Of a DNA stretch of 64,000 bases, positions 47,740-58,299 are shown in pieces. A model generated the notes under the pieces. The model saw nothing but the letters and a program-made list of their open reading frames with translations. It was not told the origin of the DNA and ran no database searches. Location of the stretch: positions 7,351,222 through 7,415,221 of the forward strand of contig NC_054390.1 of the NCBI RefSeq assembly GCF_001625195.1, given 5' to 3'. Within the stretch, counting starts at the first letter, position 1. Every line of letters starts with the position of its first letter. The stretch comes from Drechmeria coniospora (Eukaryota; Ascomycota; Sordariomycetes; Hypocreales; Ophiocordycipitaceae). The position numbers were made by a program, and so were the translations under genes.

Positions 47740-48960
47740 TAACTATCGTAAGTTAAAATAGATAAGGGGAAGCCCGAAGAAATTAACCTCCAGCAAGTTA
47801 TAGAGGACTTTATGGTAAAAGTCTATACGGAGTTTGGCCGAATGCACGCCCAAATGGAAACGTACTCTGTACAAATCTCAGCTCTGCAGAAGAATAGGCA
47901 GCAACAGGCACAGTAGGACCCAGGGCATTCGTCGGCCCAGCCAATAGACACCTTAATAATCGACCCCCAGCAGGAGCGGACCGGGGACGAGTCGGGCATA
48001 CTACGGGCCCGTGTCAAACGCAAACCGATTCCGGTCGGGGACCCGTACGACGGCAACAAGAGTACCTTTGCAGCCTGGAAGTTCTGCATAGACCGTAAGC
48101 TCCGAGTGGATAAGGACTTTATTGGGTCCGCCCAGGACCAATGGATCTTCGTTTGGCAAAACCTCTCGGCCAAAGTCCAGCGACGAGTTACAACGTACTT
48201 CGAAGAAGGCTCCCGTATCGGTTACGACCCGTTCTAATTCCTAACGTACCTCGAATCGGCTTACAGCAACCCTTACCGCTAGCGACTAGCGGTTATCGAA
48301 CTGGAAGACATTAGGCAAGGGACGTCGGAGTCGTTCCTAGCGTTCCTTATACGCTTCGAAGAGAAGCTTATACTAGCAGGAGGGATGCATTGGCCTAGCG
48401 AGGTAAAACTTATAAAGCTCCGTATTGGGCTAACTAAGAGAATAAGGGACTGTATCCTCTGGCGGGGGACTACAATAAACAACTACAACAAGGCGGTCGA
48501 TGTATACAAACGAATCGCGTCCGAAATGGAATCGCAACGCATAGAGGATAAAATTAGGGACCGGGGCGGGCCCGGCCAGGGGACGGCTAGGGCAACCCCC
48601 CGACCCGATAAGGACGGCGATACCCTAATGTTAGGGGTCAATACGGCAGGCTCTAGGGCTACGGCCGGGCCCAAGGCAGCTACGACCAGACCGACAACGA
48701 AAACGAACCGAGGCCGAAGCGGGCCCCAACAGCGGGCGAAATAGGTTATACGGGAAGAGAGAGATAAGCATAGGGCGGCCGGTATATGTATCCGCTGCGG
48801 GGAGGGAGGCCACCACATCCAACAATACCCACAACAAGCCGCAATCCCATATACCCTAAGGACAAGCATTTAGGCCGCTTAGGGGGAAGAATATATTTGC
48901 AAGGAATTAGAGACTAAGGAAGAGGAGGGAAACAAGGCGCCTCTAAGCTAAGTCTCGCTC
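47740..48960 (+). pseudogene. gag of copy A (broken)
   Basis: Capsid gene. Recognisable stretches are KPIPVGDPYDGNKSTFAAWK, RRVTTYFEEGSRIGYDPF, QGTSESFLAFLIRFEEKL and a basic, Gly-rich region before a zinc knuckle. The knuckle reads CIRCGEGGHHIQQYP, so the last Cys of CCHC is replaced by Tyr. Several in-frame stops interrupt it, with the longest open piece at 48385..48744. A transition (G to A) explains the Cys-to-Tyr change. Confidence 0.85.
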
Positions 48961-48989
48961 GAAGGCACTAAGGGTTTACAGGTAAGCGG

Positions 48990-51900
48990 ACTACAAGGAA
49001 CTAAGGGAATTAGGAGACCGAGTTCAAAAAGATTATACTAAGGATAGATAGACCACCCTTTCTTATTGCTATACTCGTAAATTCTATAAGGTTCCTTAAT
49101 ATTCAAATCGATAGCGGCTGCAACTGCTATAGGGCTATTAGCGAAAGGATAGCCTAATGCCTGCGACTTAAGCTTATCCCTCTCCCAATAAAACGGCTAC
49201 TCCAAACAGCTATTATAATATCTCGGCGGAATACAGGCAACACCCTCGCCTACCCTATAATAACCAATATGGTCCGTACGATAATCGATATAGATAGCTG
49301 GGAGAGCCTAGTACTACTATACGTTATCCTAGGCCTAAGTCGAGACGCTATACTAGGCCTACTATGGATGGAACACCGACGGGTAACCCTAAACGCAACA
49401 GATCGGACTCTTACAATCGGGGCGGTAGGTAACCAAATCGTACAAGCAAACGATATCCGCCCTTCTAACGGATCCCAGGAGGTATACCTTACGCTAGTAC
49501 AAACCTTTTTACGGAAACAACAGGGAGTACTAGTAGTAACAAGCTTACGAGAAATAGTAACGAAACTACGAGAAACAGCACTACAAGCACCCGGAAGTAC
49601 AAATACAATAACAACAGCCCCACCCACTCTCCCAGCAGCCCTCTAGGACTACGCTAACCTTTTCGATAAGGAACAGGCCTTAGGCCTACCACCACACTAG
49701 GGCTCCCAAGACTACTACATCCAACTATAACAAAACGACAAGGGAGAAACGCTACAGCTACCCTAGGGTCCACTATACAATATGCCACGAGACTAACTAC
49801 TCGAAGTCCGCAAGCAGATTACAGACCTACTGGACAAGGGATGGATACGGGTAAGTTCGTTAGCAGCAATAGCACCAATACTACTTACCAAGAAAGAAAA
49901 CGGAGGATAGAGGCTATATATAGACTACCGGGCCCTAAACAAGATTACACAACAGGACCGTTACCTACTCCCGCTGGTTAAAGAAACGCTCTACTCACTC
50001 TTAAGGGCACGCTAGTTTACTAAACTAGACGTACGAGCAGCATTCCACAAGTTACGTATAGCGCTAGGAGACAAACCGCTTACGGCATTCCGCACACGAT
50101 TTGGTCTATTCGAATAGTTAGTCTGTCCCTTCGGCCTAGCCGGAGCACCGGCTTTATTCCAGAGATACATCAACGGGGTATTACAGGACAAATTAGGGGA
50201 GTGGGTTACAGCCTATCTAAACAATATCCTAATCTATACCTCCGGATCGAAGGCCGACTACATTACTAAGGTTAGGGAAATCCTTAAGCGGCTCCGGGCA
50301 GCCGGTCTTTACCTAGATCTCGATAAGTGCGCATTCGCAACAACAGAAGTTAAATACCTTAGGTTTATTATCCAAGCAGGCGTTAAGGTTAGGCCTAACC
50401 TAGCGAAAATCGCTGCAATTTAAGAATAGCAACTACCTACTAAGGTAAGGGGGATCAGGAGCTTCCTAGGCTTTGCGAACTTCTACCGTAAATTTATTCC
50501 CAATTTTACAAGCCTTACAGAACCACTTACAGCCCTTACAGGGAGGAGTATACTATTTCGCTAGGGACCCAAAAAAGACGCAGCCTTCCAATCCCTTAAG
50601 CGTACCTTTTCGTTATACCCGATCCTAGTACAATAGGACCCAGACAGAAAGACTCTTATTAAGACCGATTGCTTAGGCAAGGCACTAGGCGGATGCCTCT
50701 TGCAAATCGACAGCAAGGGGGTCCTACAACCAGTAGCCTACTACTTAGCCAAACTTATACCAGCAGAAAGGAATTATACAATCCACGATAAGGAACTCCT
50801 AGCAGTTATTAGCTGTCTTAAGGCGTAGTCGGTAGACCTACAAGGCGTTGCAGAACTATTTACTATTCTAACGGACTACAAGAACCTCGAATACTTTACC
50901 AAACCGCGGGAGATATCGGAACAATAGGTACAATAGGCGGAAGTCCTTGCAAACTTTAATTACTCGCTACAGTACAGACCGGGCTTACAAGCACAACGGC
51001 CGGATGCGCTCTTGCGTCGGGAACAAGACGAGGAGGACGCACTACGCCTAGGACAAATACTTCGGCCGGTATCAATCTCTATACTGCAGGAGGCGCCCAG
51101 AGGCCAACCCGCGCAAGAAGGTCCCAACGCCCAGAACACCCAGGATACAGTAATTACAAATACGGGTACAGATCGGGCGAATACAGGGACAGACCGGGCC
51201 CGGGCCGGCTGTAAAGTACCAAGTACCCAAGACACAATGGCTACAAATACAGGGGCGGACCGGGCCCGTCCAGAGACGGAAGGGGGATAGGGAGCTATCG
51301 ATACATCCCAACTGCTCCTAGCAGTATAGGGACTGCTCCCAGCAGTATAGGGACCAATAGGGAGGGAGACGCTATTTCCATAGGATACGCCAGCCGGCCG
51401 ACTGCTCTTCCCGGAACCCTACCTACAGGAATTATAGGACCAAGCGTTACAAAACAATACAATATACAAAGCTCAACAACAAGCAGTAGCAATAGGCGCG
51501 CGGAAATTCCCAGCAGAAGCAAAGACAAAAGAACAAACGGCCGATTATACTATTAGTACCTACAGCGCAACATACTATAGGGGACGCCTATAGGTACCTA
51601 CCTAGGAACTACTAACAACGCAAATAATACAATAGGTACACGAATCACCTATATCGGGCCACCCTAGTCGTAACGGAACATTCCGCGCACTTTAGCGGGA
51701 CTTCTACTAGGATAGTATATTACAGGACGTAGTACGGTATATTCGGAATTACTACTACTACCGGAGCCGCAAGAGCCGCCTACAGAGGTAGGGACTCCTA
51801 CAACCAATCCCCCCGCCAAACCGTTACTGGAAGCAGATATCGATCGACTTTATAACCGACCTACTAGCACAGAACGACAAGGACCCCTAATTCTTAATAG

Positions 51901-52960
51901 TTATTATAGACCGCCTCTCTAAATTCATCCAACTTAAGGCAATAACTACAATAAGCGCAGAGGCTTATGCGGAACGGTTCAAGACCTATTGGTAGCAATT
52001 TAGGGGTTTTCCCGCCCAGATTATAACGGATTGGGGATTAAACTAGCTTAGTAAGTTCTAGATATCCCTATGCTCCCTTATTGGTACAGAGCAACTCCTA
52101 TTAACTTTATACTACCCTTAGACGGATAGGGGTACCGAGAGGGTAAATTAGGAAATTCAAGCCACCCTAAGGATCCTAATCTTATTTAAGCAATTCGACT
52201 GGCCGGCCCACCTAGCCGCCTGCCAGCTGGCCCTAAACAATAGGGAGTCTTTAGTTACAGGAGTCAGCCTAAACAAGCTATTGTTAGGCTACAAAATCGG
52301 TACAATACCAAGGGTAGAGGACGACCAGGCAAGCGTAACAATACCAAAAGGGAGGGCTATTGCTTTCCTACAATACCTAAGGGAAGGAACAGAAATTATA
52401 CAAGCGGCTATTGCCTTTGTACAATAACGCTTACATAAGTCGGCAGTAGCTTTAGGTCGCCTAGTAGAAAAGTTCTAGGTAGGCAACAAGGTCTAGCTTA
52501 GCCTTAGATATATTAAAACCAACAGGCTATGCAGGAAGCTAAACTGGGTTGCTTTTAAGTTTACGGTACTAGCAGTACCAATACCACTTACAGTAACACT
52601 AAATGTTCCTCGGGGCTTACACCCTACCTTCTATATAGACCTTATCGAAAGGGCAGTAAACGACCCCTTGCCCAGTTAGGTAGTACGGGATTCGGAGCTA
52701 GGCCTACTACTAGTCCAAGATAAGGACGGTACCTTACAAGAGGAATACTAGGTCGAATGCATCCTCGCTACAAGGGGGGCCCAAGGCCAAGGGGGACAAC
52801 GCAATGCCCTTGTAAAATGGCTGGGTTACGAATAACCAACCTAGGAACCAATAGAGGCTCTAGCATAAACGGAAGCCCTAGAGGAATTCACGCGGCAATA
52901 GGGAGATCCCTATACGAACGACGGAGCGCGGGTAAGCCGCAAAACGAGACGTAAAATTTC
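48990..52960 (+). pseudogene. pol of copy A: protease, RT, RNase H, integrase, chromodomain (broken)
   Basis: Order by eye: protease with IDSGCN near 49107; RT with LTKKEN and YIDYRALNK near 49885-49945 and catalytic tetrad YLNN (50214-50225) instead of YxDD; RNase H near 50650-50830 (IKTDCLGKALGG, IHDKELLAVI); integrase with SIDFITD near 51838, ITDWG near 52021 and TERVN near 52133, so the D, D, E residues remain; chromodomain near 52745-52895 (VECILATR, ALVKWLGYE). In-frame stops are mostly TAG where Trp or Gln belongs, for example 49908-49910 and 50013-50015. No product can form without repair or recoding. Confidence 0.88.
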
Positions 52961-53047
52961 AACTATACCGAAGGAAAAAATCGGCCCTAGAGCGCCCCCA
53001 ACAAGGGCCCAACCCGACACTACTACTACGGACACACGCTAGCCGTA

Positions 53048-54220
53048 CTACTCAGACTTATCGGTCTCTATATCCTCCTTGCTCTCGTCCTCCTCGGTAT
53101 CCTCCTCGGGGAGGGTCTCGAAACTATCCGTTGCGGTACTCGGGCGGGGGCGGGACGTAACCGAGGGGGGCGGGGGCGGGGGCATAAAACGAAGGCGCCG
53201 GGCGACTTAGGCAATATAAGGGGCGGAGGCAACAGGGCGGCGCAACAGAGTTACGTCGGCTACGCAGGATAAGCATAACCTACTGCAATTGCGGGCAACG
53301 CAGGGAGTAGAGGGGGCGGGACGGCGCACCGAGGGGGAACTACTAGCGCGAGACTCGCGCAACTCGCAGATATCGCGGCGCATCTCGGCCAAAGTAGCCA
53401 CCAACTCGGCACTAACGCCCTCCTGCGCCTACTAACGGCAGGCGAGGCCGCGTACGTCACTCTGGATACCCGTCAGGGCCCAAGCCACGCCCTAGGCAAA
53501 CACGCCAAGCTGCATACTCGGCATAGCGCCGGAACAGCCACCCGCTCGAGTCGGGGTTAAGGCGTTAGCGGTAAGGACGAGGGTGCGGTTCGGGTCGTCG
53601 TTATCGTCGGCGGCGGCAGGGGGAGAGACAACACCCGGTATAGGGGCGAGGGTATAGGCGGGGCGCACGGGAGCAGGCTCCATCTCGGCCAGAGCCAGGG
53701 TGCAAGCCCAAACCCGGCCCAGGGCCAGAAACTCAGGCAATAGGACGGTACAAGCGCCCGGTACGGCCCCGACCTTGGGGCGGGCCTCGACCAGGATGTA
53801 GACGTTACGCTGGGCGCAAGTACGAAGGTCGCACAGGGCGCAACGCAGTTAAGGGCGCGCGGTAAACAAATGCGGTACCTAAATGCATTTAGCGTACGCG
53901 CGCGCGTACGTACGGCAGCCAGCACTACGGCCCGGCACGCAGTCGTTACGGCCGCTAGTAACAAGGCGATTAACGCAGGGGAGGTACATTCCGCGTACCT
54001 CCTCCGGAGGTACGAACTCCTCGTTAGAGGAGTTACCCTCCACTAAGTATTCGCCCAGGGCGCAACGGTAGTCCGACTTATCGGTATAGTGGCTATAACG
54101 AGGGCCCGAACCGCATTCGGGAGGAGGGGGAGGAGCACCCGCGGCAGTAGATATAATAGCGGCAGCAGCAGTAACGAAAAGGTAAATAAGTCCTCCACGA
54201 GGGAGGAGCAACAGCAGCAA
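53048..54220 (-). pseudogene. Antisense ORF of copy A, 391 codons
   Basis: One continuous frame on the strand opposite pol, between chromodomain and 3' LTR. It has exactly the same length and position as the matching frame in copy B (57065-58237). The first 113 codons are open; about six internal stops follow (TAG/TAA where CAG/CAA is likely). The start is hydrophobic (MLLLLLP, YLFVTAAAAI). Then comes a Cys-containing block around CVNRLVTSGRNDCVPGR and GCRT, a Pro/Ala-rich middle, a helical segment (VSAELVATLAEMRRDICELR), and an acidic C-terminal tail ending EEDESKEDIETDKSE before TAG. I do not recognise it. The Cys block recalls Cys-rich fungal proteins of zinc-cluster type, with one or more Cys perhaps mutated to Tyr. 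It may be captured host coding sequence or an element-specific accessory gene. Confidence 0.7.
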
Positions 54221-54656
54221 GAGTAGGATTAATAGTTCCTATCGTTACTAGCTTATTAGCCAACGGCCCGAAGGATATACAGAACAGCCCCGACAAGGAA
54301 GCAGCAACCTACCTTACGGGGGAGGAACAACAGTAATAGGGGAGCAGGCGCAATAGGAGGTAGCAAAGGAGTTAATAATAATTATACGGCGAGAAGCTGA
54401 AAAATGGGTAGGTACAATAGTTAAAGGAAAGAGGAACAAGAAGCGCAATAGAACGGGAACGGAGAAGGTAACATAGAGGGAGTAGCAAGGGGGAAAAGCA
54501 GGGTAACGCCAGGCGCCTTAGGCACCCGGCGAGCACCCAGTAAACACCCAAGGAGGGGACGGAACAGAGTAGAATTAGTTACCCCAGGTAACCAGTATAC
54601 CCTAAATAGGGGACAATACGGGGAGGAAACCGCGCACGCTAAGCACCCAACAAATA

Positions 54657-54687
54657 CCCGAAAAAAAAAAAAAAAAAAATTTCGGGG
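54657..54687. repeat. Poly(A) tract with CCCGAAA/TTTCGGG arms
   Basis: Nineteen A (54661-54679) between CCCG and TTTCGGGGG. On the antisense strand it is a poly(T) tract about 440 bp before the antisense ORF. Copy B has T20 at 56606-56625 in the same place, so it belongs to the element. Confidence 0.8.
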
Positions 54688-54778
54688 GAGCTACGGATTA
54701 GGGAAACCAGCCTTAGGAAGGGCGGTTTGGCTACGGCTACAGCCAGACTTTACTTCGAACGGGTAGAGCGAGACGGTA

Positions 54779-54949
54779 TATTATAGTATCGGGCTTAGCC
54801 CGATATAGGAGAACAAAGGGAACCAAGGGACCTACTAGGAGGAACGCATACAACTAAAAGCCCTAGTTATTAGGTAGTTTTCCCTCCTTTAAGTCTTTTA
54901 ATAAACATTATTAAGAGTCCTAGAGCAGTTGCCTAGCGACTCCGTAACA
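54779..54949 (+). repeat. 3' LTR of copy A
   Basis: 171 bp. Terminal TG has become TA and an inner TGG has become TAG. The hairpin and AATAAA are conserved. About ten transitions separate it from the 5' LTR. Confidence 0.93.
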
Positions 54950-54954
54950 GTATA
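54950..54954. repeat. Target site duplication of copy A (right)
   Basis: GTATA, identical to 47521-47525. Confidence 0.9.
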
Positions 54955-56325
54955 GGGGATAGGGTTGGAGCTATAGTATAAATAGCTTTATCCGTTGAAG
55001 ATATTGGAACCTATTGGCCTTTAGGTTATTCCGGTAGGCCGAGGTAGGAAGCTAATCTAGGGTTTAATATACCGTCTTTAAGTATAGTTAAGATTGGTAT
55101 AGTATATGTATTACTGCCTCTATATACTGAAGGATGTAACCTAAGGTTATTTTGTAGTAAAAGAGTCTTATAGGGTCGATTATAGTTAGTTATTGGATTT
55201 AAGGCCCCCGTTGGGTTTGGTATTCCTATTAGCGTAAGTAGTCCCTGGTTGTTGGTAGGAATCTTTAAGATACCTATATTAATTGGGATTATAGTTAAAG
55301 TTAGGAGTTTAGGGGCTAGATCTATAGCGCCCTACGTACCCGAGTTTAGGTTGTTGGAAGGTATATTGAGGATATTTAAGTTAAAGTCCTTAATATAATC
55401 GTTAAGAATTAAGTTATATTTAAGTATAAGTTTAAGAGACTGTATTAGGGGAGTATATTTTTTGATTGGGATCTATAGATCTTCTGTAGCTAGATTAAAG
55501 AAGCTTATTTCGTTAAATATAATATCTTATAATAGGATTACCTTCTTTAACTATAGGACCTAAATACTATATATATTACTTACGTAGTACCCTATAAGGT
55601 ATTTAATATACGCTTTAGGTTAGATCTTAAAGGCCTTCTTTTAGTAATCTTTTTTGTAATTAATATAAAGAGGGTATACCTTATAACCGAAGGCGTAAAT
55701 ATTAGTCTATTGTAGTTATAGATTAAGGGTTAAATCTACCGTTAAGCCTATACGGCCGTATTATTATAGATAGCGGTAGAACTATCGGTTAAGGTATTCT
55801 TTTGGTAACTACTATTAGTTCTACTACTAAGGGAGGATATTGTATATCCGTATAAGTATATAATAGGCTTTTGGCTAGAGGTTGCAAGGAAGTTTACCTA
55901 GGCAGTATTGTATCCGTTATTAAATAATACCTTTTGGCCTCTCTGCCCTACCCGTTGGTTCCTTTGTATTTAAGGGGGGAAGTTTAAAATTAATACCTTC
56001 CTGCTTAGCCTAGATCTAAAAGGGTAAGTCTCTTTAGGTTAGAAGATTAATAAGGGAATATTTATTATTTATTTTAATCTTATAGATATAAATGCTATAG
56101 TAGTAGCGAATTGTAGCCTTAAGGCCTCGAATTATATTAAAAGAGGTATCTTTAGAATAAAGGCTCTATAAGAATAAGGCCCTACTGTATTTGTTAGTAA
56201 TTAATAGGGTATATATATAGCCGTTATATCCTATAGTAAATATAAAGATATTAAGTAGGAGTTAATAGAAAGGCTATTGGGACTATATAGTAGGTGTTCT
56301 GCAGGAAACGATCTTATATACCTTA

Positions 56326-56330
56326 CCTAA
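56326..56330. repeat. Target site duplication of copy B (left)
   Basis: CCTAA, repeated at 63760-63764. Confidence 0.9.
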
Positions 56331-56501
56331 TGTTACGGAGTCGCTAGGCGACTGCTCTAGGACTTTTAATAATGTTTATTAAAAGACTTAAAGGAGGGAA
56401 AACTACCTAACAACTAGGGCTTTTAGTTGTATGCGTTCCTCCTAGTAGGTCCCTTAGTTCCCTTCGTTCTCCTATATCGGGCTAAGCCCAATACTATAAC
56501 A
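56331..56501 (-). repeat. 3' LTR of copy B
   Basis: 171 bp, reverse orientation, TGTTACGG...ATAACA. AATAAA lies on the minus strand. Confidence 0.92.
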
Positions 56502-57064
56502 TACCGTCTCGCTTTACTCGTTCGAAGTAAAGTCTGGCTATAGCTATAGCTAAACCGCCCTTCCTAAGGCTGGTTTCCCTAATCTATAGCTCCCCTGAAA
56601 TTAAATTTTTTTTTTTTTTTTTTTTGGGTATTCGTCGGGTACTTAGCGTATGCGGTCTCCTCCCCGTATTGTCCCCTATTTGGGGTATACTGGTTACCCG
56701 GGGTAACTAATTCTACCCCGTTCCGTCCCCTCCTTAGGTATTTACCGGGTGCTCGCTAGGTACCTAAGGCGCCCGGCGTTACCCTGCTTTTCCCCCTTAC
56801 TACTCCCTCTATATTACCTTCTCTATTCCCGTTCTGTTATGCTTCTTGTTCCTCTTTCCTTTAACTATTGTGCCTGCCTGTTTTTTAGCTTCTCGCCGTA
56901 TAATTATTGTTAACTCCTTTGCTACCTCCTATTGCGCCTACTCCCCTATTGCTGTTATTCCTCCCCTGTAAGGTGGGTTATTGCTTCCTTATTGGGGCCG
57001 TTCCGTATATCCTTCGGGCCGTTAGCTAATAAGCTGGTAACAATAGGAACTGTTAATCCTACTC

Positions 57065-58237
57065 TTGCTGCTATTGCTCCTCCCTCGTAGAGGACTTATT
57101 TACCTTTTCGTTACCGCCGCTACTGCTATTATGTCTGCTGCTGCAGGTACTCCTCCCCCCCCTTCCGGATGCGGTTCGGGCCCTCGTTATAGCCACTATA
57201 CCAATAAGTCGGACCGCCGTTACGCCCTAGGCAAATACCTGGTGGAGGGTAACTCCTCCGACAAGGAGTTTGCACCTCCAGAGGAGGTACGCGGAATATA
57301 CCTCCCTTACGTTAATCGCCTCGTTACTAGCGGCCGTAACGACTGCGTACCGGGCCGTAGTACTGGCTGCCGTACGTACGCATGCGCGTACGCCAAATGC
57401 GTTTAGGTACCGCATTTGTTCGCCGCGCGCCCTTAACTACGTTGCGCCCTGCGCGACCTTCGTACTTACGCCTAGCGTAACGTCTATATCCTGGTCGAGG
57501 CCTGCCCCAAGGTCGGGGCCGTACCGGGCGCTTGCACCGTCCTGTCGCCCGAGTTTCTGGCCCTGGGCCGGGTTTGGGCTTGCACCCTAGCTCTGGCCGA
57601 GATGGAGCCTGCTCCTATGCGCCCCGCCTATACCCTCGCCCCCGTACTGGGTGTTATTTCTCCCCCTGCCGCCGCTAACGACAACGACGACCCGAACTGC
57701 ACCCTCGTCCTTACCGCTAACGCCTTAACCCCGACTCGAGCGGGTAGCCGTTCCGGCGCTATACCGAGCATACAGCTTAGCGTATTTACCCAGGGCGTGG
57801 CTCGGGCCCTAACGGGTATCCAGAGTAACGTACGCGGCCTCGCCCGCCGTTAGCAGGCGCAGGAGGGCGTTAGTACCGAGTTGGTAGCCACTTTGGCCGA
57901 GATGCACTGCAATATCTGCAAGTCGCGCGAGTCTTGCGCTAGCGGTTCCCCCTCGGTACGCCGTCCCGCCCCCTTTACTCCCTGCATCGCCTGCAATTAC
58001 AGTAGGTTGCGCTTGTCCTGCGTAGCCGATGCAACTCTATTGCGCCGCCCCGTTGCCTCCGCCCCTTATATTGCCTAAGTCGCCCGGCGCCTTCGTTTTG
58101 TACCCCCGCCCCCGCCCCCCTCGGTTATATCCCGCCCCCGCCCGAGTACCGCAACGGATAGTTTCGAGACCCTCCCCGAGGAGGATACCGAGGAGGACGA
58201 GAGCAAAAAGGATACAGAGACTAATAAGTCTAAGTAG
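57065..58237 (+). pseudogene. Antisense ORF of copy B, 391 codons
   Basis: Counterpart of 53048-54220: same frame length without indels, same terminal TAG, about five internal stops. The first 113 codons are open (MLLLLLPRRGLIYLFVTAA). Conserved features are the PPEEVRG stretch, the Cys block before YAKC, the coiled-looking VSTELVATLAEM segment and the acidic tail. Internal stops at several matching positions are shared with A, so they probably predate one of the insertions or were hit twice. No function is assigned. Confidence 0.7.
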
Positions 58238-58299
58238 TACGGCTAGCGTATATCCGTAGTAGTAGTGTTGGGTTGGGCCCTTGTTAGGGGCGCTTTAGG

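Larger units (their letters stand above)
47526..54949 (+). mobile_element. Ty3/gypsy chromovirus copy A, full length, mutated
   Basis: 7424 bp, bounded by 171-bp LTRs (47526-47696 and 54779-54949) and a 5-bp target duplication GTATA. The order gag, protease, RT-RNase H, integrase, chromodomain places it in the chromoviruses. Coding frames are broken by many stops, mostly TAG where Trp (TGG) or Gln codons are expected. It sits inside the copia element. The LTRs differ at about ten positions, all transitions, so most mutation came after insertion. An extra antisense ORF occupies 53048-54220. Confidence 0.93.
54950..56330 (-). mobile_element. Ty1/copia retrotransposon, middle part (integrase)
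   Basis: Continuation of the copia element after copy A. On the minus strand, copia integrase is recognisable near 55950-56260: GYNGYIYTLLITNKYSRALF, SLYSKDTSFNIIRGLKATI and a downstream stretch with LPP and GRAERP, the region of the third catalytic residue. Many stops are present. The element is cut again at 56330/56331 by copy B. Confidence 0.8.

Noticed and set aside
51012..51290. 92-codon open piece in copy A
   Set aside because: Lies in the linker between RNase H and integrase of pol in the same frame; part of pol, not a separate gene.
47526..54949. Alternative genetic code (TAG read as Trp) to explain pol
   Set aside because: Host genes here use TAG as a normal stop (for example GUF1 and the membrane protein), copy B has TGG at some of the same positions, and other stops replace Gln codons.
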